From Ianthella basta (Eukaryota; Porifera; Demospongiae; Verongiida; Ianthellidae): DNA of 64,000 bases. Within the stretch, counting starts at the first letter, position 1; every line of letters starts with the position of its first letter. Of this stretch, positions 1 to 8,760 are shown piece after piece. The notes under the pieces are model-generated. The model was not told where the DNA came from, did no database searches, and saw nothing but the letters and a program-made list of their open reading frames with translations. A program made the translations under genes and the position numbers. The stretch lies in contig OZ025883.1 of the NCBI GenBank assembly GCA_964019415.1, positions 2,456,086-2,520,085 of the forward strand. Direction: 5' to 3'.

Positions 1-160
1 GGGTTTTGCATGGACAGGCTGGCCCTCCTCTTTGCATGGACTGGCCCTCCTCCTTGTTCCTACGTTTTTTGCGCCAGGTGATTTGCCATGCCCTCCAGTG
101 ACACACTGCACCATTCCTACATCTGCCCTTGTTTTTGGAGGAAACATTTTTACACACCCT
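1..160. mobile_element. Right terminal inverted repeat of the 55713-56861 element (partial)
   Basis: This stretch matches the right-hand TIR at 56705-56861. The window begins inside it, so the element body and left TIR are outside. The TIR contains two near copies of a word around ggccctcctctttgcatgg. From about 160 to 1294 I see no gene, only duplicated non-coding DNA and a CA-rich patch at 1042-1106. Confidence 0.6.
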
Positions 161-1307
161 TGTTTCTTGACTTTTATGGAATGTAAATTTCAGATGGGCA
201 ACGGCTGGTCTGCTTGAAAGGCTTCCAAACAACAGTGGCAACAAAGAAATCAATGTGACCCAAATGCATGGCAGGGTGTGTAGCACATTGTGGGATGTGG
301 CTGGGTGGGCAACCCAGGGTAAACTGTGGTGGGTGGGTGCAAGATGCATTCCTTCTGTTTGGATAGGCTATCATGTTGCAGAGTTAGCTGTGAAAAGGGT
401 AGGACGTCAGAACAGGGGGCTAGGGGGCTGTAGCCCCCCAAAAACTACTTGCTTCAGGAAATTGTGGCGGTAGGCAAGACTGGCTTGGTCACGGAGTAAC
501 ACTCACAATCCCAAGCATATTTCATTGCCACTCTGACTCACTGTTTGGAGGGATATTGGCTATAGCTAAGTATATACCCACACCACAGGGGCCTCTACAT
601 GCATGAATGACTGCATGTCACTGAATTGTCCCATCTCATAACACCCCATGATTGTTACTATTCGTAGCTGTCCTCTGTAGTAGCTGGTAGGCACAGATTG
701 CTGCCTCCTCAATTCTGTGAGTGAGTGCACTGTTAAGACTGCTGTGCTGTCCTGTGCAGCCAGTTCTATTGACCGGAGCTCAGTACATAGCTTTACACTT
801 AAACCTGCCACAACTCTTGCTATGTAGGATTAGCTGGTTGCATTTGGGCATGATATGAAGTGCCATCTTGGTGAGTGTGGGCGGAGCACAGTTTGGTGTC
901 CTTGAAGAGGTAGCACTGACTTCCTGTGGTTTGTAACACTGCCAGCATGCCTATGTGAGCACCCTGTATAGGTCTCATTGGGCCAGGAGGTGACTGCACT
1001 GAGCAAGCTGTTTAGGATGTTCTTCTGTTCTAGTCAAGAAGTGGACACACAACACACATACACACACACTGCAAAGTCACAAAGTGTACACACACACACA
1101 CACACATGTGTCTACAGTGTACATTGGCAGTGTTTATATTGATACCATGCCAGTCTATCTGTACTTGGCCTGTATTATCTTCACTAAATACATCAGACTA
1201 GCTACACAGAGCACCAAACACTGAAACTGTTGATGACAGGCAGACTCATGCACTGTGTGTTTGGGCATGTTAGATCAATGCTTATCAGCTAACCAGTTAA
1301 TTTGTTG

Positions 1308-1480
1308 ATTCGGTAGAGGCTCATAGCTGCGATTGTAGATTTAGCAAATAATTAGATGTGTGTGACGTTTCGGCTCGAGAGCCTTTGTCAACTGCTTACA
1401 GTGTAAGCAGTTGACCGAAACATCCTGCGACCCTCCTTTCTTCAAGCTGCAGTATTGCTCATCTAATTATTTGCTAAATC
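1308..1480 (-). mobile_element. Palindromic MITE-like insertion, family A (copy 1)
   Basis: The element is flanked by a 13-bp direct repeat, 1295-1307 and 1481-1493, differing at one base. It is a palindrome whose left arm has lost about 30 bp compared with the copy at 58009-58211. The minus strand across 1364-1395 reads as a decayed hammerhead-like core: TTGACAA, a GGCTC/GAGCC stem, GAAAC then GTC. The minus-strand tail near 1312-1330 carries the motif GCAGCTATGAGCCTCTAC, which is also near the end of the element at 44352-44583. Confidence 0.7.
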
Positions 1481-1754
1481 ATTTAATTTGTTGTTTGTGT
1501 CTTCTAAATTGAATCCTGTTTATTTGTGTGGATATCATTTCGGCCCCTTTTAAAGTAGTCATTCACACACTCAAAGAGTAGAGTTTCATGTGAACACATC
1601 AACATTGTAAGATCCAAGTCCATACCCTGGACACAGCTCACCCTGATGGTGTGTTGTGTACAGTGGGAGGACCTCCTCAAGCTAAGTATACTATTAGTGT
1701 TGTTTAATGCAGTGTGGAGTGGTTTGTGTCCCTCAAACTATCCCACCCAATGGT

Positions 1755-1856
1755 TAGTCTCAGTTCCAGACCCTATTTCTCCGCGCGCATATTATTGCAC
1801 AATCACGTCATTAACTAAAAATGGAGGGGAGAAGCGGTCTGGGCTACGCGAGACTA
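1755..1856. mobile_element. Small TA-flanked MITE (GTCTC...GAGAC ends)
   Basis: The ends GTCTCAGTTCCAGAC and GTCTGGGCTACGCGAGAC form imperfect inverted repeats directly bounded by TA on both sides, the signature of Tc1/mariner-type target duplication. The paralogous block carries the same insertion at 58486-58587, and a related one lies at 17978-18062. Confidence 0.65.
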
Positions 1857-2149
1857 CCCAATGGTGTGGTGTGTAGTGCAAGTTACTGTCCCATATGGTG
1901 ACTACACATGTGTGCATGTATTATTGGGTGAGCCTGAGCAAGCCCCACTCTAGTGTGTAGTCTATGCTTGGGGTCAGCCGGCTATCTACCTAGCTATCAG
2001 TTAGGCATCAGTGGGTGTATACATGGCCAGGGATTGAGGCTCATCGGGGTCTGTTTCTTGGCCACACCTATAAGATGGCTGATGGGACTGCCCACATCCA
2101 AAGTTCTTGTTGTGGATTCACGTTAGGACACCAGAATTGGGTGTCTTCG

Positions 2150-2361
2150 CAGGCAAGGAACCAGAGCATCTTTACATTTGCACAGTGTGTGGCCGTATGC
2201 TACGGATACACTGTGGAACAATGAACAGAATGGCCCAGGGTGTGACTGGTCCATACTTTCCATTCTTTGTCAGTGATTCAATCCTGCGGACGCTGGAGTG
2301 TGGTGAATTAGTGGTAGAGTATGCACAAGCTATGCCATTTGTGGGGCATTGTTGGCAGTGA
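2150..2361 (+). pseudogene. Unidentified conserved exon-like ORF in block D1
   Basis: After an acceptor-like cttcgcag there is an open frame of about 70 residues ending in TGA. It includes a CTVCG motif and the stretch TGPYFPFFVSD. The same frame is open at 58881-59092 with very few differences. I do not recognise the family. Both copies may be debris of one ancestral terminal exon. From 2362 to 2840 there is only duplicated intron-like sequence. Confidence 0.3.
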
Positions 2362-2840
2362 ACAGTTTTCTATCTGGGATGTAAACCTCTAACTGTATGT
2401 TTGTTTCATTTGTGATTCACCTAGCAATAGGCTCTAATGTAGTGTTCAAATTGTGCCAGTTGTCACACATCTTGTCCAAGTCTGTCCTGCATCATCTTGC
2501 AGTGGCTGTGTGTGTCATTGTGTGTGCATGTGCATGTGTTTGTAAGCACCACACTGTGTGCACATAGCAATGTGCGTGTTGTGTGTACATGAAGGTAGCA
2601 ATGTGTGCACATTCCACACCACCAGGCCTGTCTTTCCGTTCTCCTCAACCCGTCTTCAAACTGCCACACCTCCATTGCCTGTTTGTCAGACACACTCAGT
2701 GACATGTATGTGACTGGAATCAGGCTCCTCCCACAATGCCATATATTCACCTAGTAATACATTATGTGAATTGTACATGTTTGGTTTACAATACACACAC
2801 TCTATTGGATGTGTTGTCTGTCTCCACTCCTCCCCTGCAG

Positions 2841-3000
2841 TGAGCTGTTCAATGTGCCCTTTGTCTCCTGCTGGATGTAGCTGGGGACAGCTCAGAAGGA
2901 GAACTTGGTGGTCAATCTGAAGCTGGCTCTCTCTGTCCCCAACATCCCTGAGATCACACCAACACTCCTCAACCTTGCAGAGTTTATGGAACACTCCAAG
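2841..3000 (+). pseudogene. mTOR: mTOR FAT-domain exon fragment (ELFN...FMEHSK), copy 1, nonsense
   Basis: The translation reads ELFNVPFVSCWM, stop, LGTAQKENLVVNL and on to [13 protein letters not shown]. This matches the FAT-domain segment of mTOR, where the conserved blocks are FVSCW and [12 protein letters not shown]. It follows a cctgcag acceptor. An in-frame TAG replaces the GAG kept in the copy at 47067. Flanking mTOR exons are out of order, so this is debris and not part of a working kinase gene. Confidence 0.85.
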
Positions 3001-3146
3001 GTGGTCTCTGTAAGCTGGGCTCTTACTGAGTGTGCTCTTACTGGGTGTGCTCTTATTGTGTTGGCTTTAGTGTGCTATAGGCAGTGGCCCTATATATTAG
3101 TACCGTTACTATAGAGCATGTCCACTGATTGTAGCCCCTCCCCCAT

Positions 3147-3275
3147 GATCACCTGACACAGAACCCCGCCCTCCTGGGGGAGTGTCCCTGTGAACTGCCG
3201 ATTCCATGGCCCTCCACTAGAAGGAACTGGAGTTCCACAAGGGACCAGCACCAAGATCATGGAGTCACTCATTAG
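3147..3275 (+). pseudogene. mTOR: mTOR FAT-domain exon fragment (ALHYKELEFHKGP), copy 1, broken
   Basis: Remnants of ALHYKELEF and HKGP, both diagnostic of the mTOR FAT repeat region, are visible but in shifted frames and with a stop where the Tyr codon should be. The acceptor, cccccag in the other copies, is mutated to ccccatg. A donor attag/gtgag follows. Copies lie at 47376 and 59889. Confidence 0.75.
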
Positions 3276-3914
3276 GTGAGATGGAGGTGTGTGTGTGGTG
3301 TGCACTGTGTGTTTATGTATGTGTACGCACATGTTTGTGTGTGGGAAGCAGTGTGTTTAGGAACACAGTTTGGTGCTCTTGTTTCCATTTACCAGTTTTG
3401 TCTGTCACACACACACAACCATAGCTACACTCACATGTACATAGTGTGCTAGTTAGGAGAGAGAAACTCTTCTTGAAGCTCTAGTATGCACAGTTGCAAT
3501 GTGCTTTCAGGGAAAGAGTGGTTTTGGTATGTATGGAAGGTGTGTGTGTACACAAGATAGGCTTTTGTGTGTAGTTCACTATAGTCCATTGTAGGCATTG
3601 TCTGTGGTCAGTGCTCACCTCACGACTGGTGAGCCAAGTGCACTGGAGTGTGTGTGACCTTGTCAACTGCTCAGTCACACAGTGTGTGTATGTGAGTGTT
3701 ACCTCGTGTCCTGTGTGTGGTGTATAATTGTCAAAGGGGAATTGCTTTTGCAGTTAGCCACTGCGAGGCAATAGATTGAAAGGTTAATCACTGGATATTA
3801 CGCTTGACCTACCAACTACACCAGTATTGGTGTCTCAGTTGGCAGGGGGGCATGAAGCCCTATTGGTTGGCAACCAGTGATCGCCTCCCCCAGTCATCCA
3901 ACAAAGATGGAAGA

Positions 3915-3959
3915 GCCACAGACAGCTGTTTCACCCTAATTGGGGCTCATCAGTGTGGC
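3915..3959 (-). ncRNA. Hammerhead ribozyme, minus-strand copy
   Basis: Read on the minus strand the 45 nt contain stem I GCCACA/TGTGGC, core CTGATGA, stem II GCCC...GGGT (a closing G-T wobble where the other copy has G-C), GAAAC, a self-complementary ACAG/CTGT stem III without a real loop, and the cleavage triplet GTC. All catalytic core bases are present. The short palindromic stem III is typical of hammerheads thought to work as dimers. Confidence 0.85.
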
Positions 3960-4251
3960 GTACTGATGGTTAATGGTTGGATGACTGGCTGCTTCTGTAC
4001 CAATAGGGCTTCGTGCCCCCCTGCCAACCGAGACACCAATACTGGTGTAGTTGGTAGGTCAGGCATAATATCCAGTGATTAACCTTTCAATCTATTGCCT
4101 TGCAGTGGCTAACTGCAAAAGCAATTCCCCTTTGACAATGCCTCAGTTGTGATGATTGTAGCCTCCCTTGTCTGTTTCTGTTGAAACCACAAGTGTTTAA
4201 CTTGTGGTGGATACAGAAGCAGCCAGTCATCCAACCATTAACCATCAGTAC

Positions 4252-4296
4252 GCCACACTGATGAGCCCCAATTAGGGCGAAACAGCTGTCTGTGGC
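4252..4296 (+). ncRNA. Hammerhead ribozyme, plus-strand copy, fully canonical
   Basis: Stem I pairs GCCACA (4252-4257) with TGTGGC (4291-4296). The core CTGATGA begins at 4258. Stem II is GCCC/GGGC closing a six-base CAATTA loop. GAAA follows, then stem III ACAG/CTGT, then C at 4290, after which cleavage is expected (GTC). Every invariant hammerhead position is intact. It should self-cleave, probably as a dimer or in a longer transcript because stem III has no loop. Confidence 0.92.
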
Positions 4297-4810
4297 TCTT
4301 CAATCTTTGTTGGATGACTAGGGGAGGCGATCACTGGTTGCCAACCAATAGGGCTTCGTGCCCCCCTGCCAACTGAGACACCAATACTGGTGTAGTTGGT
4401 AGGTCAGGCGTAATATCCAGTGATTAACCTTTCAATCAGTGTATAATTGTGTGTGCTTCCTTCGCTGATAAGTATGTGACATTCCATTTGTGGCTGTATT
4501 GTGTATCCACCTGTGTGTGTCCATCCCTACCCCAATCCACTCCCCTCCTCTCCCTCTCTGTTCCCCCACTGTGCTCAAAGTACTCCCTCCTCTCTCTCCA
4601 TCCCCTGTGTACAGCTGTAGCCTCATCTGGACAGACTCAACTCCACTCAGTTTGCATACTAAATGAATGTGGGCATGGTCAGCCTTTAAAAGAATAAGTC
4701 CCTAGTGTGATTGACACCACACAGTGGTGTGTTTTCTTACACGAGATACAACCAATGAGTGTTGTGTTGTGTGTTGTTCTGAGTGGGTTGCTCTCTGTGT
4801 CTGTTTGAAG

Positions 4811-4940
4811 GTGTGGGTGGCCACAAGGAGGATCTCCAAGAATGAGTCGGTGGAGTGGTTGTGTCAGCTTGGAGTGGAGCTGCTGAAGGAGTCCCCTAGC
4901 CCCACCCTGCCGCGAGTCGAGTGTACAAGTCACTTCCTCA
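4811..4940 (+). pseudogene. mTOR: mTOR FAT-domain exon fragment (VWVA...ELLKESPSP), copy 1
   Basis: The frame VWVATRRISKNESVEWLCQL continues to ELLKESPSPTL and corresponds to the mTOR segment just before the ELFN exon. A 13-nt shortage against the intact 143-nt copy at 34386-34528 removes the conserved CWALAQ region and shifts the end. Acceptor gtttgaag and donor ca/gtgagt are kept. In real mTOR this exon precedes the FAT exons that here lie upstream, so order is scrambled. Confidence 0.8.
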
Positions 4941-5034
4941 GTGAGTGGAGTGTGTGAGTGTATGAGAGTGACTGGTGAGGTGCTTGAATGGGTGAGTGGC
5001 CGTATATCATCCACTTGCATCCTTCCTATCTCTT

Positions 5035-5200
5035 TGCTCTCCCAGCCTCTGCCACTCCTTCCTCTCCTCCCAATTTATCCCCCCTTCCACCTCTTCTTCT
5101 TCCCCTTCTGTCTCCTTATGTCCTCTCTGCCCTTCCATCCTTCCCTACCTCCTCCCCTCCCCCTCTGCCCCTCCCTACTCCACCCCTTGTGCCCCTCCCT
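5035..5200. repeat. C/T-rich intronic array before FATC copy 1
   Basis: This is a polypyrimidine stretch of short cctccc/ctgcccctcc units on the + strand. The same array precedes the FATC fragments near 17450, 34610 and 61020. All reading frames across it are low-complexity Pro/Leu/Ser and are not credible proteins. Confidence 0.8.
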
Positions 5201-5274
5201 CCAGGAGTAACGATAGTCAGTTGTTACCATGATGATATGTTCCGATCACATGACCCCTGTTTCCTGTTGCTCAG

Positions 5275-5380
5275 GTAACGACTTCCCCCATGAGAAGGAC
5301 ATTGATGTGTGTCATCAAGTGCAGCTGCTGATTGATCAAGCCACTTCACATGAGAACCTCTGCCAGTGCTACATCGGATG
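5275..5380 (+). pseudogene. mTOR: mTOR FATC exon fragment, copy 1
   Basis: The 106-nt exon encodes [12 protein letters not shown], then [19 protein letters not shown] and IGW. It matches the C-terminal FATC domain of mTOR, in which the family normally ends IGWCPFW. The frame runs into a donor (ggatg/gtgagt) and the final exon with CPFW is not found nearby. It is open and splice sites are intact, but it lies far from any complete kinase domain and upstream of kinase fragments, so it is probably a relic. Other copies: 17627, 34901, 48475 and 61139. Confidence 0.9.
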
Positions 5381-5509
5381 GTGAGTGTGTGGTCCCCTTG
5401 TGTGTTGATGTGTGCGGGATGGGGGAAGAGGGAGATAATACACTGAGTGTACAGTGGGTAGCTGGTCATTGACTGGTGCCATGTAGTTATGTAGTGTAGT
5501 GTGTGTTAC

Positions 5510-5880
5510 ACCTCCCTTCCCCTCTGCCCCTTCCACCCCTCCCCCTTTCCCCTCCCACCGCTCCCCTTTGGTCCCTCCCCCTCTGCCCCTCCCACCTCTC
5601 CTCCCCTTCCCACCCCTCCCTCTGCTCCACAAACCCCTCCACTCTGTCCCTCCCACTCCTTCCCCTTTGCCTTTCCCACTCCTCTCCTCTGCCCACACAC
5701 CCCTTCCCTTCTGCCCTCAGACCCTTGCTCTCTGCCCCTCAGACCCTCATCTTTGCTCCTCCTACCCCTCCCCTCTGCCCCTTCCTCTCCTCCCACTCCC
5801 ATCCATCCCCCTCTGCCCCTCTCCCTTCTCCTGTGCCCATCTCACCCCTCCCCATTTGCCACTCCCTCTCCTTTCTCCAG
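5510..5880. repeat. C/T-rich minisatellite after FATC copy 1
   Basis: Imperfect tandem units around CCCCTCCCACCCCTCCCCTCTGC fill this stretch. The G-rich complement has many GGG runs and could form quadruplex or triplex structures; this is inferred. Equivalent arrays lie at 17800-18160, 35128-35375, 48695-48945 and 61355-61650. Confidence 0.85.
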
Positions 5881-5992
5881 CCACTGTTAGTGTAGTGTGT
5901 GTTACTTCATGCATGCTATACAAGTCACTCACTGACTTAATTGGTGTGAAATGGTGCATCCTCTTTCACCTGTCTCCCTTGTGCGTACACAT

Positions 5993-5993
<1 letters not shown>

Positions 5994-6031
<38 letters not shown>
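5994..6031. repeat. (CA)n microsatellite
   Basis: Uninterrupted CA dinucleotides. From about 6032 to 7050 I see no gene, only unique-looking non-coding DNA. Confidence 0.95.
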
Positions 6032-6035
<4 letters not shown>

Positions 6036-7053
6036 TTCCTTTAACCTTCCTCCCAAACCATCTTGTCTGCGGATGTGGACACTAATAGTGAATGCATACT
6101 CTGTCTGATTATGTATTGTGATTCAGTTGTAATTTGGTTTTCAGTCTTACTTCAAGCAGAGGCTATTCATTAGAACACATGTCAGTATAGTCTCCTGTTC
6201 AAGTGTTGCATGTCCTGAAGTGTGTGTGTAGGTGTGTGCATAGTGAGCTCCTGTGTGGTCTGTCATGTGACAAGACACTGCTCTAGCCACATGCATGGCA
6301 AGGACTGGGTAGTCTCCTGTTCTAGTGCTGCCCTGCATGTTATAATGACTTAGTCACTGAATGGCCTTGGCCACCTCAAGTGGCTTTAAAACACAGTTTG
6401 CAGTGCTAGTAATACAGTTGTTAGAGGAGGTGTAGACCTGTGCGTCTGCTGTCAGTGGTAGTTCCGTGTTTGTCTAAAACTGAGGATGACAGGCATGTGG
6501 GCTGGTGCTAACTCTAATTAGCCCATCTATGAATAGCCTTAAATCATGCAGTGTCCTGAGTGAGCAGAGTCCCAACAGTGTACGTAGCTATATGTGCACT
6601 GTTCAGACTGCAAATTAATGGTTTGGCCCTGGCTAACCTTGGTTGACTATGGCCTTCTTCACTTTGAACCTGACAACACACACAGGCGAACCCATACATG
6701 TTCCTGCTTCCTGCAATTATGGGCACAGAGGACAACTTGCAGGGATTCTTATTTCCTCATCTCAAGGCTTCCCAACCTGTTGGCATGCAGGGCTTCTGGT
6801 CAGCACAAACACAACAAAGGAATCCATAATATTATATATTTCAAGGAAGGGGTGGGACCTGCATGGTGATGGAAGGTGGCTATAATTCTGTATACTGTTT
6901 GGTGTGTCTGTGTGTGTGACACTGTGTGTTTTATATAATTCTGATGTCATGATTTGAAAGAGAGTCAGCAATGTCTCTTGCATGCATGCTATCCACATCA
7001 TAACTATCTCAGTCTTCATGATTACCACATATGGTGTGCATTGTCTATACCTG

Positions 7054-7056
<3 letters not shown>

Positions 7057-7140
<84 letters not shown>
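7057..7140. repeat. (GT)n microsatellite, about 42 units
   Basis: This is an uninterrupted GT run. The long Val-Cys and Thr-His reading frames across it are artefacts of the repeat. Confidence 0.97.
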
Positions 7141-7141
<1 letters not shown>

Positions 7142-7354
7142 GGATGTGCAGCATGCACTGTCATACTGTCTTATGTGCAGTGTGTGTAGGTGCTCTGTAG
7201 CGCAGTGTCATCACTGCAGTCACTTGATTGCCTGCTTATGTACATATGTATATAGCTGTAGAATGTATCTTGCAGTACTGATACTTCATTTGACTAGGAG
7301 CAAGGTGTGGTGTGTGTGTGTGTGCAAGCATATGCACACGTGTGTACTGTGTGC

Positions 7355-7451
7355 CTTCGATGCCAGCCTTTCCCTACTACACACTCTCATCACAGACTAC
7401 CAGGAGAGGAAGAAGATCATGTTGAATGTTGAGCACAGGCTCATGTTACAG
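7355..7451 (+). pseudogene. mTOR: mTOR kinase-domain exon fragment (LITDYQERKKIMLNVEHR)
   Basis: The open frame reads SLLHTLITDYQERKKIMLN then VEHRLMLQ, ending at a donor cag/gtaagg. It matches the mTOR kinase segment around [22 protein letters not shown]. The 5' edge is uncertain. About 170 bp further on, the promoter of the first ankyrin/ROCO gene begins, so this fragment sits at the junction of the two sequence families. Confidence 0.8.
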
Positions 7452-7620
7452 GTAAGGAAGTGTGGAGTGGGAGGGGCACCGGTGTGGATTGGTGACTTCT
7501 CTCAATGTGTGTGCCCCTGCAGCATCAACTCTGTGCCTGTTGTGTGTATCATCAAAGGACACTGCAGTCACTGTTGTACACGTGTGCTTAGCCTAATTCA
7601 TGTGCACATAATTATGATGG

Positions 7621-7741
7621 TGACGTCATTCGTTGCGGTCGTTTTCGTTGCTGGTCAGTACTGGCGTAAGAGTTCTAGTCGAATTTGTTTGAGTCGTTCT
7701 CTACTGGGCGGGCAGCCCTGGGCTTAGTGGAGGAACGAGAG
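7621..7741 (+). promoter_or_regulatory. Promoter and untranslated exon 1 of ankyrin/ROCO copy 1
   Basis: A perfect palindromic CRE TGACGTCA occupies 7621-7628 and is kept in all five copies. There is no good TATA box here, unlike copies 2 and 3. The conserved first exon follows and ends at a donor gagag/gtaaga at 7741. The transcription start is not fixed by sequence alone; it is placed between the CRE and the donor by comparison of the copies. Confidence 0.65.
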
Positions 7742-7849
7742 GTAAGACCTTAGCTAATGGCTGTCAATTAAGTAGTTAGCTAAGTCCCGTCATTTCTAGC
7801 TGCTACAACTGCTCATTTAGCTACAAACCTTTCCCCATCTTTCATGCAG

Positions 7850-8356
7850 GTCACTCTCTCCACCGCTTTTTAATAGCGCCCAACCACTGACTGCCCAGTC
7901 TTCTCTTCAACGCCCGGTTAACAGTTGACAGCAGCCTCGCTCGAAGTTTGCACTGTTCGTTCCACCGTCATCAGCACCGCCGTCCAGCTGAACACCTTAA
8001 CACTCCCCCCTCCTTAACGCCTCGTCTCCTCCGCTATCAACACATCCAACCCACACCTCTACGGCTCAGTCTCTCACAAGTAGCTCTCCGCATCCAACTG
8101 ACTCCTCAACGTATTCTGTCCTCCAACACTTGTCGTTCTCCAACACCCCGTCCATTCGCATCGTCTTGTTTCTACCCGTCGTCGTCCTGCTCAACACCTC
8201 AACACACGTACACCTCCCTCCTTACCGCCTCGCCTCCTCCATCGACTACCAACAGCTGCAACTCTCCGCTCCTTCCTCACGCGACGGCCGACAGTAGCAG
8301 CCAACACCTCTGCACTCCTCCCTCCCTAGCGCCTCAGCCCAACATCTTTCCAACTG
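7850..8356 (+). other. Untranslated exon 2 of copy 1
   Basis: The exon lies between acceptor ttcatgcag and donor caactg/gtgagt. It is C-rich and conserved in all copies. The long open frame across it begins at a TTG codon, not ATG, and is not preserved between copies, so I treat the exon as 5' UTR. Confidence 0.65.
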
Positions 8357-8760
8357 GTGAGTGCTCTTATACTGTATTGCTGTAGTGCATCCAACACACG
8401 TGGTGCTGTAGGTGGGTGAACCTGTGCCCTAGCTGGAGCTTTGAATGGTAGCTAGTACCCTACATGTGAAGGGGCTGTAGTCAAGGTGGATCTAGCAAGG
8501 GGCTACTATTGGCCTCAGGCCCCTCCTTCCTTAGCCTATTGGTATAGATGGAGCAAGTTAAGATGGCTTGTAGCACATGTTGAATCATTTAGAGTCATTA
8601 GCAGTAAATTGTAGCCAGTTCTAGTACTGAACCATATTGTTTAGCAGTCAGGCATTTTGGGAGGCATTTTGTCTCTCTGTGTGTGAAGTTGTTCATCCAA
8701 CAAGTGGTCCATTGTGTCTTCTGTAGGTTACGCCTTCACTTGTACTTGTGAGATATTTGC

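Larger units (their letters stand above)
1..3730. repeat. Segmental duplication block D1, first copy
   Basis: Position 1 aligns with 56705 and the match runs, with small differences, to about 3730 versus about 61015. A partial third copy covers about 46570-48400. The block holds the right end of a TIR element (1 to about 160), a hammerhead-like palindrome, a small MITE, an unidentified exon and two mTOR FAT exons. This copy lacks several hundred bases present near 60400-60950. It is non-functional duplicated DNA as far as can be seen. Confidence 0.85.
3731..4438. mobile_element. Hammerhead-ribozyme retroelement (retrozyme/Penelope-like), 708 bp
   Basis: The insertion is bounded by an 11-bp direct repeat GTGTATAATTG at 3720-3730 and 4439-4449. 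The paralogous block has a single uninterrupted copy of that site at 61005-61015, which shows the empty target. Inside, 3731-3870 and 3999-4137 form a large inverted repeat, followed by a third arm (4138-4438) that repeats the same 3' sequence ending in taacctttcaatc. Each half carries a hammerhead ribozyme, on opposite strands. No protein-coding frame is seen. Hammerheads of this minimal type are known from Penelope-like elements and animal retrozymes; the assignment to either is inferred. Confidence 0.85.

Noticed and set aside
3804..4082. 92-residue open frame in the hammerhead element
   Set aside because: It crosses the ribozyme and both palindrome arms, and is therefore determined by RNA structure and repeat content. 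No protein homology is evident.
5499..6044. Long Pro/Ser/Leu open frames in several phases over 5500-6044
   Set aside because: They are low-complexity translations of C/T-rich and CA repeats, open in all frames because the repeats lack stop codons. The same applies near 17750, 35120, 48690 and 61340.
6954..7727. 257-residue open frame spanning the GT repeat
   Set aside because: Most of it is a Val-Cys dipeptide run from the (GT)n tract. Only the stretch around 7355-7451 resembles a protein, and that is an mTOR exon fragment.
7948..8385. 145-residue open frame across exon 2 of gene copy 1
   Set aside because: It starts at TTG, reads through the splice donor, and the frame is not kept in other copies. 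It is better explained as C-rich 5' UTR.
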